NCBI GenBank assembly: GCA_000818945.1 | Contig: KN805434.1 | Coordinates: 114,494-178,493, forward strand | Direction: 5' to 3' | Origin: Schizochytrium sp. CCTCC M209059 | Taxonomy: Eukaryota > Sar > Bigyra > Thraustochytrida > Thraustochytriidae | DNA length: 64,000 nucleotides | In this document: in pieces, positions 43,723 to 54,572 of the stretch | Layout of the letters: every line of letters begins with the position of its first letter | How positions within the stretch are numbered: the first letter of the stretch is position 1 | Notes under the pieces: generated by a model | Database searches by the model: none | What the model saw: only the letters and a program-made list of their open reading frames with translations | Told to the model about the DNA's origin: nothing | Position numbers and translations under genes: made by a program

Positions 43723-45984
43723 TTATGCCATATACTTGTAGGCACCATTCGGGGGCGGCGCGGAGCGCTCAAGGTATTCGCGATCAATTAGACTTGCGAT
43801 GCGCTGTTTGATCAACTGCGCAGTGGCGGGAAAACGTAGCTGCTTGAAGATCTCCTCGAGCAGCTCCTGGTGGCCCAACGCCTTGCGAGCCTTCATGATG
43901 CGCACGATTGCGGCATCAATCTGATACTGGCGGTCCTGTTGTACGCGCTCGTGCGTCTCTCGGTTCTCCGAGGTGGTTTCCTTGATTTGGATCGAGTTGA
44001 TCTTGATACGAAAGCGGTCCGAACGAAAGGCACTGTTCATAACGAAACGATCTGTAGGTTTGATCGGGTCCCGCACGCTGGCCTTGGGCTCGCGCAAAAG
44101 CAGGCGCGCCTGGGGGCTCCCCAAAGAAAGCAGCGTGCGGTGCAGCTCGCCTTCTTCGAGTCCCGTGCGCTCACGCAGTACGCTTGCAGTGAACTCCTGG
44201 CCCCCCGCCGGGAGCTCGTTGTACAACAGAAGAACGATGGCTTGATAAAAGGAAACCTCAAGCTCCTTGCGGCCTCCCGGTAGGTCCGCGCGAAGAATGC
44301 AATGACCAAGAGAATGCTGCCAGGTGAGACGGCGGCCCTCCTTGAATTTGCTCTTGTAGAATTTTTCAAAGGCGCTTTCGCAAGCCGACATCCGCTCCGG
44401 TAACTTGAGGTTTTTCATGACCGGGTAAGCTGGCCAATTGCTTGTGCTAAGCACGTTGACATGAATTTCCGTGTCAAAGCCACGTTCCTGGTAGAGGGGG
44501 TCCTTGGCGAACTGGGTCATGGTCTCTTTAGAAATGTCCATGTCCTTGAACATGCCCTCGAGGCGGTTCGTAAAGCGAGACCCGCACTCGGTCTTGAGCT
44601 TGGTGATCATCGAGCGCTCAAGGTCCGTGGAGGCCGACCGTCCAAGCAAGAGACGCTTGGCGAGGTCCTTCTTGTAAAAGGCCTCAAAGGTATCCTTGGC
44701 GCTGAGAAAGCGAAAGAGTACAACGACCTTTTCCAAGAGAGTTTCGACGGCGTCCTCGCCGCCCGCGCCCTTGACGCCGGAGCGCAGCTGGCGGTCAATG
44801 TACTTTGCAATGAGTTCTGCGGGCCGGTTGCCACGCGAGTTAAGAAAGGCCTCGAAAGCGTCGCGAATCGTGCGATCAAAATCCTCGTTACCCTGCATGG
44901 CGGTACGCTGAAGCTCCATGAGGTCTTCCATGAGCTGCAGCAGCGTTGGCACCATTTCCTTGTCCTTGGATTCGTCCGTCTGTACAATTTGCGCGCCGCG
45001 GCGCTTGACGTGCGCCGACAGGGCTGCGCGCATCTGCGAAAGCGCGTCGACGCGCTTGAGCAGCGCAAACATGCGCCCGAGATCCTCGGCGCGTTTCTCG
45101 CGAACCAGCGTGTCAAAGCCCTTTTCTAACAAGACGGACACATGTTCGCTGATGAGTTCCTTTTCGCAGGCGCGCACGAGTGGGATGCGCGTCTGCGGGT
45201 CGAGATAGCGCGCCACGCGCTGCTTTTCCTCTTGCAGACGGCGATTCACGTGCTGCAGGTAGTCGGCCACGGGGCTCTGCTCGAGCATGCTGCTCGACTC
45301 GGCGCGATAGAACTCGCGTGTCTCTTCAAGAAGTTTAGGCTCAAATTTGGACTCGTATAAATCAAGAGCTACGAGCATGCGCACCACGCACGTGCCCGTG
45401 GACTGGTTTACGGCCTCGCCGGCGCGTTCGCGTGCAATGAGGTCCAGGAAGCCGCGGATTACTTTACTTTCCACCTCGGGCGCCGCCTCCAGGTACTTGC
45501 GGAACATGCGGAGACCAATGTCCCAAATGGACCGCAGCGACGCCTCCGCAATCACGTACGAGCGGTCTAGGTAGAGAAAGATACTGCGAATCGAGTGCAT
45601 TTGCTGGCAGTAATTTTGCCACATGTCCGTGACGAGCTCCAGAAAGGCGGCGTGGTCCGGGGTCTGGCCCACGAGTCTACGCAGAGACGCCTCAATGTGC
45701 TTTTCCAAGACGCCCTCGAGCCGCGTGCAGAGCGCCGCCGCCTGCTTGTGCATGCATAGGCCCTCCACCATGTGGTAGAGCTCCTCGCGGCTCTGCTCCA
45801 CGGCGCGCTGCTCCTGGATCGCGCGCACCGCCGTCTCCAGGGCGTTCCAGCTCGACTCCAGGTAGTCTGCGGGTAGCGCAGGGCGAGCCTTGCGCAGCGT
45901 GATCTTCAGCCGCTTCGCGCCGGGCCCGCCCGCGCCGCCAGCGCCCGCGCCGCTCCCGCGGGCGCCTCCGCGGTGGCCAATCAT
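43723..45984 (-). CDS. CUL4: Cullin-4-type E3 ubiquitin ligase scaffold
   Basis: 753 residues, one exon; first ATG at 45984. The disordered Gly/Ala N-terminus ends in KRLKITLRKARPALP, like the segment by which CUL4 contacts DDB1. Cullin repeats run about 45-370 (MHSIRSIFLYLDRSYV is characteristic). The cullin-homology domain includes FEAFYKKDLAKRLLLGRSAS and the RING-binding segment. The C-terminal winged helix contains IVRIMKARKALGH with the predicted neddylation Lys698, and ends DREYLERS then NGAYKYMA, close to CUL4. CUL4 assembles with DDB1 and RBX1 to ubiquitinate chromatin and DNA-repair substrates. Divergent from the mPGES-2-like gene, separated by 721 bp. Confidence 0.9.
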   Translation of the reverse strand: MIGHRGGARGSGAGAGGAGGPGAKRLKITLRKARPALPADYLESSWNALETAVRAIQEQRAVEQSREELYHMVEGLCMHKQAAALCTRLEGVLEKHIEASLRRLVGQTPDHAAFLELVTDMWQNYCQQMHSIRSIFLYLDRSYVIAEASLRSIWDIGLRMFRKYLEAAPEVESKVIRGFLDLIARERAGEAVNQSTGTCVVRMLVALDLYESKFEPKLLEETREFYRAESSSMLEQSPVADYLQHVNRRLQEEKQRVARYLDPQTRIPLVRACEKELISEHVSVLLEKGFDTLVREKRAEDLGRMFALLKRVDALSQMRAALSAHVKRRGAQIVQTDESKDKEMVPTLLQLMEDLMELQRTAMQGNEDFDRTIRDAFEAFLNSRGNRPAELIAKYIDRQLRSGVKGAGGEDAVETLLEKVVVLFRFLSAKDTFEAFYKKDLAKRLLLGRSASTDLERSMITKLKTECGSRFTNRLEGMFKDMDISKETMTQFAKDPLYQERGFDTEIHVNVLSTSNWPAYPVMKNLKLPERMSACESAFEKFYKSKFKEGRRLTWQHSLGHCILRADLPGGRKELEVSFYQAIVLLLYNELPAGGQEFTASVLRERTGLEEGELHRTLLSLGSPQARLLLREPKASVRDPIKPTDRFVMNSAFRSDRFRIKINSIQIKETTSENRETHERVQQDRQYQIDAAIVRIMKARKALGHQELLEEIFKQLRFPATAQLIKQRIASLIDREYLERSAPPPNGAYKYMA

Positions 45985-46705
45985 CTCTTTTTCCTTCTCT
46001 GCGAGCACCTACCTCGAACCGGCAGCAGCAGCAGCAGCAGCAGCAGCAGCGGCAGCGGCAGAGCACAGACCTTCTCCGGGGCCTTCTCCGCGCGCTCGCC
46101 TCGCGCTGCCGCGCCTTCCCGCCGCTGTCCCTGCCGTCCTCGGCGTCCTCAACGTCGCCCTCGCGCTCGGCGGCGCGGCTGCGCGGATTTGAATGACTGG
46201 GGCAACCACCGCGGCCCTTCCGCCTTAACAGCCCCTTCGCGGCCCCCCCTTCCCCGCCTTCTCATTAAGGTGCATCTGGTCGCGGATTTGGAAAACCAGG
46301 AATATTCTGCGTCTACGGTAAAATGACGGGGTTGGTAAGAGAGGAAATCATGGGATACGATCGTTTCATATCTGTTCTTGGGCGCGAAAGAAGAACGGAA
46401 AGCGGGGAGTAAGCAGGGTCGGTAGGCGAGGATATACGCCGTAATCGAGGATAAGATGTGCGACAGGAGCTGCGGCGGCCACGGACGCGCGCGAGTCTTT
46501 TTGCAGAGACAGACAAACTCGAGTCGCCGAGACCTCGAGACCGAGACCTCGAGACCTCGAGACCGAGACCGAGACCGAGACCGCGGAGCGCGAGCCGACG
46601 AGGGCGAAACGGAAAGGGGTACGCGTCGAAAACGCTGCTTCGCGGCTTGTGCGCGGGTTTGGGACTCGAGGGTGGAGGGAGCAAGGGAGGCCCGCAAAGG
46701 ACAGG
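45985..46705. promoter_or_regulatory. Divergent intergenic region with CAG and CGAGAC repeats
   Basis: Shared upstream region of cullin-4 (-) and the mPGES-2-like gene (+). Holds a CAG/GCA run of about ten units (46022-46051) close to the cullin start and a CGAGAC hexamer array (about 46533-46580). Promoter role inferred from orientation. Confidence 0.4.
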
Positions 46706-47665
46706 ATGCGGGCTGCGACCAAGGCGGCCGCGACGCGTCTGGCGTCGACGCTGGTGCCGCAGCAGCGTCGCGGGCTGGCGTCCGGGGCTCGCAATGCACG
46801 CGAGACGAGTGGCAGCAGCCGTTCCAGAGGAAGGACCGCGAGTTTGGTGAGCGGCGCTGCTATCATGGCGACGACGGCGGCCTGGATCGAGCACTCGAGC
46901 GCGGCGCGAACACTCGCCTCGGCGGCGATGCCGACGGCGCGGACCATCACCGCCGAGGAGCCGCTCAAGCTGTATCAGTATGACGTGTGTCCGTTTTGCA
47001 ACAAGGCACAGACGTTTCTGGAGTTCCATGCTATCCCGCACGAGAGAATCGAGGTGAATCCGCTGACCAAGGCCGAGATCAAATTCTCCTCGTACAGAAT
47101 GGTTCCCTTCGCCATGGTCGGCGACACCCAGATCAACGGATCCGGGGAGATCATCAAGACAATGCTTGGTGAGGACAAGCCGCTGTCGGAGTCAGAGGAA
47201 AAATGGTTCCAATGGGTCGACGATCACCTTGTGCACGTGCTCCCCGCGAACATTTATCGCTCGCCTGGCGAGGCGCTCCAGGCGTTCGACTACATTACAA
47301 ATGAGAGCAATTTTTCGGCAATGCAAAAGCTGAGCATTCGCTATGCGGGTGCCTTGGCCATGTTTCTGATCGCGAAGCGATCCAAGAAAAAGTACAATCT
47401 CAGCGACGACCCGCGCCAGGATCTCTTTGAAGCCGTCGACAAGTGGGCTGGTGAGGGTTTGGCAGGCAAGCGCTTCCACTCGGGCAGCGACGTTCCGGAC
47501 ACGGCTGATCTCGCCGTATTTGGAGTCCTTCGTTCCATCGAGGGCAACTATGGAACTTGGAAAGATTTGTCCGACAAGGACCTTGCGCACAAGGATGCCT
47601 TTTGGACGTGGTACAAGTCTGTCAAGGAGCAGGTCGAGACCAATCGTGCCAAGATTGGTCTTTAA
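46706..47665 (+). CDS. PTGES2: Prostaglandin E synthase 2-like glutaredoxin/GST-fold protein
   Basis: 319 residues from the ATG at 46706 (A at -3). The N-terminus (MRAATKAAATRLASTLVPQQRRGLA) is Arg/Ala-rich, fitting a mitochondrial presequence; a hydrophobic stretch follows. The glutaredoxin-like domain carries DVCPFCNKAQTFLEFHAIPH (Cys95, Cys98), then EVNPLTKAEIKFSSYRMVPF, matching mPGES-2 almost motif for motif. The GST C-terminal helical domain spans about 165-315. In animals the enzyme isomerises PGH2 or, with heme, degrades it; in protists a general thiol or heme-linked role is likelier. Function beyond the fold is inference. Confidence 0.85.
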   Translation: MRAATKAAATRLASTLVPQQRRGLASGARNARETSGSSRSRGRTASLVSGAAIMATTAAWIEHSSAARTLASAAMPTARTITAEEPLKLYQYDVCPFCNKAQTFLEFHAIPHERIEVNPLTKAEIKFSSYRMVPFAMVGDTQINGSGEIIKTMLGEDKPLSESEEKWFQWVDDHLVHVLPANIYRSPGEALQAFDYITNESNFSAMQKLSIRYAGALAMFLIAKRSKKKYNLSDDPRQDLFEAVDKWAGEGLAGKRFHSGSDVPDTADLAVFGVLRSIEGNYGTWKDLSDKDLAHKDAFWTWYKSVKEQVETNRAKIGL

Positions 47666-48248
47666 TGGAAAACGAGGATTACGCGGCAATGACGGAAAAG
47701 ATTGTGCAAGCTGTCGCCACATCGACTTTACCTTTCTTTTTTCATTTCTTGAAAAATTGTCGCACGTATGCAGGCTGGGGAGGGATGAGAAGCATTGTAC
47801 AGAGAGAGGGACGAGGGTCATTGTAGAATGACGCCCCTTTTTTCCCACATTCTCTTTTTTACGTGTCATGCAAAGCTCTTTTGTTTCCTTACAGAACAAC
47901 ACGCTCATTAATAAAAAAAATATAACGATGTCAAGTCTACTAACACGAACAAACACGAACAAACACGAACAACAACAACAACAACAACAACAAAACACGT
48001 TTATCTTCTCAAAAAAAAGGAGGGGGAGTGGTGAGATATGTAGACTCGCCACCGCAGCATTTTATAGTCCATGGCACACAGACAAGCTATGCACTATGCC
48101 GTCAAACAAGTTGAGACACGGCGCTCGTGCCATGCTTGCAGTGACTACGCGTAATCAATGCATCCACCTATCACGCTCACGCTTCTTTCTTGTGACAGAC
48201 AGGTTCGACAACAAAAAAGAGAGAGACAGAGAAAGCGAATGGAAGACG
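47666..48248. other. Intergenic between convergent genes with AAC-rich repeats
   Basis: CACGAACAAA-type repeats pass into a CAA run (about 47943-47995). 3' UTRs of the mPGES-2-like (+) and phosphatase-fusion (-) genes. No gene seen. Confidence 0.5.
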
Positions 48249-51200
48249 TTACGCCAAAACAGGGGAGCTGACTTGACGCTCCATCTTTTTGATGTTGCCG
48301 AGAACTTGATCGTACTGCTTGATGAGCCAGCGCTCCTTGTTCTTGGCAGCAAAAACAAGGTAGTCCTCGAAACCGATCTGGCCATCGCCGTCGGCATCGA
48401 CGTACTCGAGACAGAGATCTGCCTCGGATCGCGGGACAGCGTAGCCATCCTCGGCTGACCATTGAACAAGATCTTCGCGAGTGATAAAGCCCTTGTCACT
48501 GTGATCAATCACAAGAAAGAGCATTTGCAACGCCACGAGCTCGTTGGCGCTAAAGGTGATGGCGTCATCGTCGGGACCAGGTTTTTTGGGCCCATCTTCA
48601 GAGGCAGAGCGCACATCGCGCGAGGACCCAGCGCGAAGAAGACTGTCATGATGATTGCCGTCCTTGACGCGGACCTTGTCGGGAAGGTGAAGGGCGTCCG
48701 GATCGAGCTTGGTTTGCGCCTGCTTCATCTTGTCCTGGACAACGAGAGGGTTCAGCTCGTTGATACCATCCTGCTGCGCGGCCTCGTCGAACTTCTTGTT
48801 CTTCTTTTTCTTTTGTTTTTTCATTTTCTTTGGTTGCGCGACACCTCCAGCAGGGGCGCCCGAAACGCCGCCGGGATCATCAAAACCGAGAAGCGCGGCG
48901 GCCTTCCAGTTTTTGCGCTGGTTGGTGGCAGGTTTTGCCTCCGCGTCAGGCTCGTCTCTGGCGGCCTTGCTACGTCGTCTGGACTCCCTCTTGGACTTTC
49001 GAGGCGGAGGCGGAGGTGGCATTTCGGTCATTCCTTTTTCGTGACGAATCTCTCGTGCATCCTTGAGCGAGCTGCGACCACGGTGCTTGAGCGTGTCGCC
49101 GCGTCGCTCCCTAAAGATGCTCCTGCGGGCAGCCTCCTCGCCGAGCTCGATCGCTTTGGTAACAAAGGCGTGGAATGTGGTGGGCATGTACGGGCAGGTG
49201 GTCTCGAGACGCAGAACCTGCTTTTGCTGCTCGTTCTCGACAAAGATCGGATCCGGGTGCGGTACGGCAAGAAACTGCGTGGGCTCTAGGAGCTGCATGG
49301 GGCGCACGCCTGTAAGACGGTTGATGCGGCGGCCTGGAACCTTGTGTGTGAGGCGCAGGAAGGCAGCCTTGTTGCCGTAACGACCCGTGTAGTTGGGCGC
49401 GGAAAAGACAGTGATGACGGGGGGCGTGGGCTGCGCCGAGCCCGTTTTGCCGTCACCCTGGAAGTCGACATAGTGGTAAAAGTAGCCTTCCTCCTGAACC
49501 TCGTGCGCACGGATAAGGCCAACGAGACCGTTGACGGCGAGAAAGGAGACGACGGCACGAAATCCGTAACGATAAGAGCAACCGCGCTGCGGATTGGGGA
49601 GAAAGTCAATGGAGAGAAAATCAGCGACCGTGGCAGTCTGGCCGTCCTCGTGCGTGTCCTTGACAGGGTCAGCCCATAGGACGTCGCAGAGGAAGCCGTT
49701 CATGGCGGGTTCGGCGAAGCGGTCAAACTCGATAAACTGATCAAGAGATTGGACATTGGGCGAAATGCCGCCGTGCAGGCAAAGCCACTTGCCCGCCGGG
49801 GTCTCGACCGTTGCAGCAATGGGCAAGGCCTGGAACATTTCTGTAAAGCGGTTGAAGACGGCGAGACCGTACTTGCGCTGGCACTCTTCCTTGAATCCAA
49901 AGTACGAAGACACTGTACGAGCTTCGTGATTGCCGCGAAGAAGCCAGACGTGGGCCGGGAATTTGACTTTGAGAGCCAAGAGATAGAGCATGACCTCGCA
50001 GCCCCAGTCACCTCGGTCGATAAAGTCGCCGAGGAAAAGGTAAGTGGTCTTGCCCTTGCCCTTGCCGGGCTGGCCAGCCATCTTGATCATTTGGCGCATA
50101 TCGTAGTACTGGCCGTGAATGTCACCGACGACGGTGATGCTCGTGGAGTTGGCAGTTGTCAGCTGAATGAGATTCGGTTCTTCGCGCAGCATGCTGTCGG
50201 CGCGCTTTATAATGCCGAGCGCCTCGTCTCCAGAGAGAATCTCCTGCTCCTCGAAGCGGCGCGCGAGGGCCTCGGGATCGAGCTTGTTCGGGTTAACGAC
50301 GGCCTGCTTGGCCTTCCACTGCTCTTTGAAGGCGCCGAGGTTGGCCTTGGAGACAACGGGGGGTTTCTTCGCCTCGCGGTCGGCAGCGTCAAAGCGTGAC
50401 TTGGCGTAAAGGTATCCGCGATCGAGGGAGCGGCGACGGGGAAGCTTTTTCACGGCTCGGCCGGCTTCGACAACGGAATCCGTTTCGTCATCCGATTCCT
50501 TGGGCCTATTGAGAGCCGTGGGCAGCATCATGCTCCGAGGCCGCGCGCGTGCGTCGCTCACGCCGCTGACCGATTTGGCTGAAGACGTTGCGCCGTACTG
50601 GTGCGGAACATCGCCGCTGGACTGGAGAAAGGCTTGCAGCTTGTTCCGAGGGGGCGCCTTGGGCTTGCCAGCCTTGCTGCTGGCCTTTGCGGCGTCGCGC
50701 TTGGCACGATCCTGCGGGGCCACACCGCCGCTGTCAGGTCCGTCCGCTGGTGGGACGAAGCTGTCGTCGGTCTCATAGCCGTCCTCGTCCTCGACGCCGA
50801 GGTCGGGAATGGCGGCCATGTCGAACGGCTGAGAAGGCTTAAAGGGGAGTCGCCTATTGGAGGCGAGCGCGGTGGCCACCTCGCGGCGAGGCGGGTCGTC
50901 GCTGGACGCGCTGATTTCATCCTCGAGATCCATGAGCCACTCGATAATGTCGTCGGCCGTGGGGCGCGTGAGCCGCATGGGTGAGATGCACTGAACGCAA
51001 AGCTCTGTCAGGGATGTCGGGCATTCCATGGCGGTATTGGCTAGAATGTTGCGAACCTCATCGTCGACAACATCGGCCAGGTCGTCGAGCTTTTCGTAGC
51101 GCCCCTTTTCCTCGTTCTTGACGGCGGACTTTAGCTTGGAGCAGGAGATTTGAGAAAACGTTTTGCCGACGACGAGTTCGATAATGACAATGCCGAGGCC

Positions 51201-52250
51201 GAGAATGTCGAGTTGCTCGAGACCGACGCGCGCTTCACCGCGAAACTCTTGCTTTGTCATTTGGCGGATGCTTTTAATTGTCTTGACGTACACGGTGAGG
51301 TGCTCGTCGAGAAGAAAAGACTCTGAGCGAACGACGCCGTGCACGTATCCGCCCTGGTGCAGCTTGCCGACGTGTTTGGCCACGTCCAGGAGAAGCGCGA
51401 CACGCGTGGACATGGCAAGGCCAATTTTGTTCGAGAGACCGACGAGGTCGGAAAGCGAGCACAGGGGTCTCGTGGACGCCCCGTTGCCGTCGTCGCCGGG
51501 GATTTCGTAGTAGCCCTTGACCTTGCGCTTTTTCGTGGTCTCGATGAGCATGGAGCGGCGATTCCAAAAGGATGGTGCCTCGCTCGGGGGCGCGGACCGA
51601 TTGAGCTGCTCGAGGACGTAAAGCTTGCGAGCAATTTCCTCGGTGGATCCACCCTTGCTGAGAACGTCAAAGACGGCCTCCTTTTGCGCGCTGGCATCGC
51701 GCCAGCCGTTGGGGTTGGAGAACTCGAATTCTTCCTCGTCCTCCTCGTCGTCAAAGACGCGCCGGCCAAAGACCTGTTCAAAGGAGGTTTGGCTCAACGC
51801 GCCATTGGAGAGGCTGTCGGCGTCCTCGTCGGCGTCTTCGCCGTCAAAGTTGTCCCAGTCGGAGGAGTCCTCATCGTCGAGTTCCTGGCTGGCGGACTTT
51901 CTCGAGAAGCGTCCGGAAAATCTGCCGCTGTTGGTGCCGCGTTTCTTGGTGGAGGAGCCGCTTCCGAGCTTTCCGAATCTGCTTTTGCGGGTATGCGAAC
52001 CTGATTTTTTCGTCGAGGGGCGCGCGGGGCCTTTTTTGGAGCTGCGTTTGGCGAGGTCGTCCTCAAAAGCGTCCCACTCGGCGTTGATGCCGCCGTCGTC
52101 GTCGTGGGCGAGGGACCCGAATACGTCGTCAAAGGAGGCAAAGCTTACGCCGGAGCCTTGAGACCTCCCCTCGCTGGCGTCGGGCACGCCCTTGACGTCG
52201 GCGTACGGGTCAGCCTTGGACTCGCTGCGCGACTTGTTCAGGCGCCTCAT
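48249..52250 (-). CDS. Pseudokinase - calcineurin-type phosphatase - EF-hand fusion protein
   Basis: 1333 residues, one exon; ATG at 52250. Residues 1-210: disordered, Ser/Lys then acidic. About 245-450: kinase-like fold, with YVHGVVRSESFLL at 302-314 in place of the catalytic loop (no HRD aspartate), no DFG motif, but a recognisable LDILGLGIVIIELVVG F-helix block, so a pseudokinase. About 460-700: linker. About 705-1010: PPP-family phosphatase closest to calcineurin A, with GDIHG (709), GDFIDRG, RGNHE (772) and LCLHGGISP intact, so active metal-dependent Ser/Thr phosphatase is expected. About 1060-1240: proline and lysine-rich. About 1245-1310: two EF-hands, the second canonical (DADGDGQIGFED, 1285-1296), the first degenerate. 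Calcium control through fused EF-hands instead of a separate calcineurin B is inferred. Confidence 0.85.
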   Translation of the reverse strand: MRRLNKSRSESKADPYADVKGVPDASEGRSQGSGVSFASFDDVFGSLAHDDDGGINAEWDAFEDDLAKRSSKKGPARPSTKKSGSHTRKSRFGKLGSGSSTKKRGTNSGRFSGRFSRKSASQELDDEDSSDWDNFDGEDADEDADSLSNGALSQTSFEQVFGRRVFDDEEDEEEFEFSNPNGWRDASAQKEAVFDVLSKGGSTEEIARKLYVLEQLNRSAPPSEAPSFWNRRSMLIETTKKRKVKGYYEIPGDDGNGASTRPLCSLSDLVGLSNKIGLAMSTRVALLLDVAKHVGKLHQGGYVHGVVRSESFLLDEHLTVYVKTIKSIRQMTKQEFRGEARVGLEQLDILGLGIVIIELVVGKTFSQISCSKLKSAVKNEEKGRYEKLDDLADVVDDEVRNILANTAMECPTSLTELCVQCISPMRLTRPTADDIIEWLMDLEDEISASSDDPPRREVATALASNRRLPFKPSQPFDMAAIPDLGVEDEDGYETDDSFVPPADGPDSGGVAPQDRAKRDAAKASSKAGKPKAPPRNKLQAFLQSSGDVPHQYGATSSAKSVSGVSDARARPRSMMLPTALNRPKESDDETDSVVEAGRAVKKLPRRRSLDRGYLYAKSRFDAADREAKKPPVVSKANLGAFKEQWKAKQAVVNPNKLDPEALARRFEEQEILSGDEALGIIKRADSMLREEPNLIQLTTANSTSITVVGDIHGQYYDMRQMIKMAGQPGKGKGKTTYLFLGDFIDRGDWGCEVMLYLLALKVKFPAHVWLLRGNHEARTVSSYFGFKEECQRKYGLAVFNRFTEMFQALPIAATVETPAGKWLCLHGGISPNVQSLDQFIEFDRFAEPAMNGFLCDVLWADPVKDTHEDGQTATVADFLSIDFLPNPQRGCSYRYGFRAVVSFLAVNGLVGLIRAHEVQEEGYFYHYVDFQGDGKTGSAQPTPPVITVFSAPNYTGRYGNKAAFLRLTHKVPGRRINRLTGVRPMQLLEPTQFLAVPHPDPIFVENEQQKQVLRLETTCPYMPTTFHAFVTKAIELGEEAARRSIFRERRGDTLKHRGRSSLKDAREIRHEKGMTEMPPPPPPRKSKRESRRRSKAARDEPDAEAKPATNQRKNWKAAALLGFDDPGGVSGAPAGGVAQPKKMKKQKKKKNKKFDEAAQQDGINELNPLVVQDKMKQAQTKLDPDALHLPDKVRVKDGNHHDSLLRAGSSRDVRSASEDGPKKPGPDDDAITFSANELVALQMLFLVIDHSDKGFITREDLVQWSAEDGYAVPRSEADLCLEYVDADGDGQIGFEDYLVFAAKNKERWLIKQYDQVLGNIKKMERQVSSPVLA

Positions 52251-53614
52251 CGTGAGCGAGCGAGCGCGCGCGCGCGCGCCCGTTTGCGTGTGCGTGCGTG
52301 TGTATGTATGTGTCTATGTATATAAGCCCGAACGGCGCCCGCGAGCGTGCGTGCGTGCGTGCGTGCGTGCGTATCTGCGTGCAGACCGCCTCCGCTCCTG
52401 CTCTCCTCCACGCTCGCCTGCAGCTCGAGCTGCCGCTCTGCTTTCCCAGCCCGCCGCCGATGTGCGCGAGCGAGGGCGCGCTTGCTCTGCCGCGTTGCTG
52501 CCTTTCCTGGCCTGCTGGCTCGCCTGCACGTGCACGTGCTCGCGGTCGGAGTCCACTTCTCCCGCGCGGGCCGGCCGATCGATCGATCAATCGACCGCTG
52601 CGACGCCGCAGCCTGCCCGTCTGCTCTTCCTCGCCGCGCCGGGGCGGTCGGGCGCGGTCTCCGCGGCGCCGGCCTCGCGCCTGCTCTCCTCGCGCGCGTC
52701 TTTGTTTGCTGCGAGTGATTGATCGATCGATCGACCGTCGGTCGCACAAGGAGGAGAAGAGCGGAGAGCGCGTGCACGCTCGTGCACACCGCGCCTGTAA
52801 GTGAGGCTCCAGGGATACTTCACTTGCCGCCGGTCGTTTGGCGCTCTTATACTTACTTTTTACACACCAGTATAGTCCAATGCAAACGCAGGGGCTTCCT
52901 TCGCCCGCCTTGTGCAAGACACCGAGCGAGCTGCAGCTGCCACCACGACCACTGCTGCTGCAAACACTGTTATCTATCCACGCGGCGCTGGACGCGCAGT
53001 ACGCGCGTCGGATCGAGCGTGGGTCGGCTGCAGCGAGCGCGGTTTCTGGCTTTGGCTTTACATCAGGCGAGTTGCCTGGCAGAAGAAAACCAGCGCGGAC
53101 GCGGAGGTAAAATCATTACAAAACACCCACCATGCCCCTACTTATTTAAAGCCATACCATGGCCGCGCGCGCCTCGCCGCAGCCTACCCCCCCTCAACAT
53201 TCTTGCTTGGCCGCAACAAGGGGTGCGCGGTCTAAATAAAGGGTCTATTATGAGCACACACCAGAGTCCCCGCACACACCTTCTGCAATCTCACGAGCAG
53301 ATCAGACTTTGGCTGGACATCATCTTGAAGTTGATGACGCTTTTAAAAAGCTGGCCGTCTGCGCTGGCTGGATGTGTGAGCCCCTTTCCAGACAACCGAA
53401 ATTACTGGCACGCACCTGGTCATCGTGGTTGGCTGGCTCGCTCGCTCGCTCGCTCGCTAACTAACTGCCTGTCTTCTGCAGCTAATGTTCGCAATCGCTT
53501 CGTGCCTGTCCCTGACTGCGCTGCCTCACTTCTCTCCACCTACAGCTACTTACTATTACCCTTTGCATCCGTGCCGCCCCGTTACAACGAAACCTTGCAG
53601 CGCCTGCTGGCTAT

Positions 53615-53756
53615 TGGCTTGGCTTGGTTTGGCTTGGCTTGGTTTGGCTTAGTTTAGCTTGGCTTGGCTTGGCTTGGCTTAGCTTGGCTTGGCTTGTTTT
53701 GGCTCAGCTTAGTTTGGCTTGGCTTGGCTTAGCTTGGCTTGGTTTGGCTTGGCTTG
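53615..53756. repeat. GGCTT imperfect pentanucleotide array
   Basis: About 28 units of GGCTT with AGCTT, GGTTT and AGTTT variants. Reverse-complement type of the array at 13612-13705. Confidence 0.9.
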
Positions 53757-54524
53757 ACCGGCCCTCCCTCTTGACTCATTCTTGATGCAAGAGCTTTTCT
53801 CGTAAAAATACTCTCCCGTCCCGCTGCGGCCACACACCACCTTCAGCTGCAGCGGCTTTCCAGGCTTTTCCAAAACGAGTGCGCGCTGCGAGCCAATCCT
53901 GCGCACGCCCCAACCGTCCTGGCTGCGCAGCTGCAGCATGCACCCTCTTCGTCCCGCCGCTTGTTCCCGCCCCCAAATCAAATCTCCGACGCCCGTTCGC
54001 CGCGCCGCGCGAACCAAAAGCTTCGCAGCGACGCAAGAACCAGCCAGCCAACCGTCTTCGCCGTCAACCGTCTTCAGATGGCTCGGCCGCGACAGACGCT
54101 GCACGTGCCGCGCCGCGAGCTCATCTCGGCCTCCGCAACGACGTGCGGCGACTTCGAGTTCAAGTCCAAGTTCATGTCCAAGGCATTGACAGTCCGAGTT
54201 CAAGCTCGAGCTCAAGTTGAACGGCTCGATCGCAGCCACGAGCGTAGCGTCCGACACTTCTCCGATGCGTCGCTCGCGGCAGGACCAGCTCGCGGCCGCG
54301 GAGTCGCCCCCCGAGCCAGGGTCGGGGCTTGCATTCACTCATTCATTCATCCATTCATTCATTCATTCATTCATCGCGGGATACATCATCGCGCACTCTG
54401 CATTGCACAGACGGCGCAAACGGTCGCGTTTCTCTTTCTGCAAAGATGACGGAAGACTCCGACCAAACTGGCTGGCTGGCTGGTTGGGCATCGTCGCTCG
54501 ACACGAAGCTCGTTCGATCAAGAT

Positions 54525-54572
54525 GTAGATGGATGGATGGATGGATGGATGGATGGTGGATGGTGGATGGAT
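54525..54572. repeat. GGAT tetranucleotide array
   Basis: About ten units of ATGG/GGAT with two GGT interruptions; an ATTC array (54338-54375) lies 150 bp upstream. Confidence 0.9.

Noticed and set aside
52719..53657. 312-codon open frame on the plus strand
   Set aside because: It includes GATC and GGCTT repeats, gives irregular composition (WFGLAWFGL repeats) and has no domain or start context.
54338..54572. ATTC and GGAT arrays considered as centromeric or telomeric satellite
   Set aside because: Too short and isolated; ordinary microsatellites.
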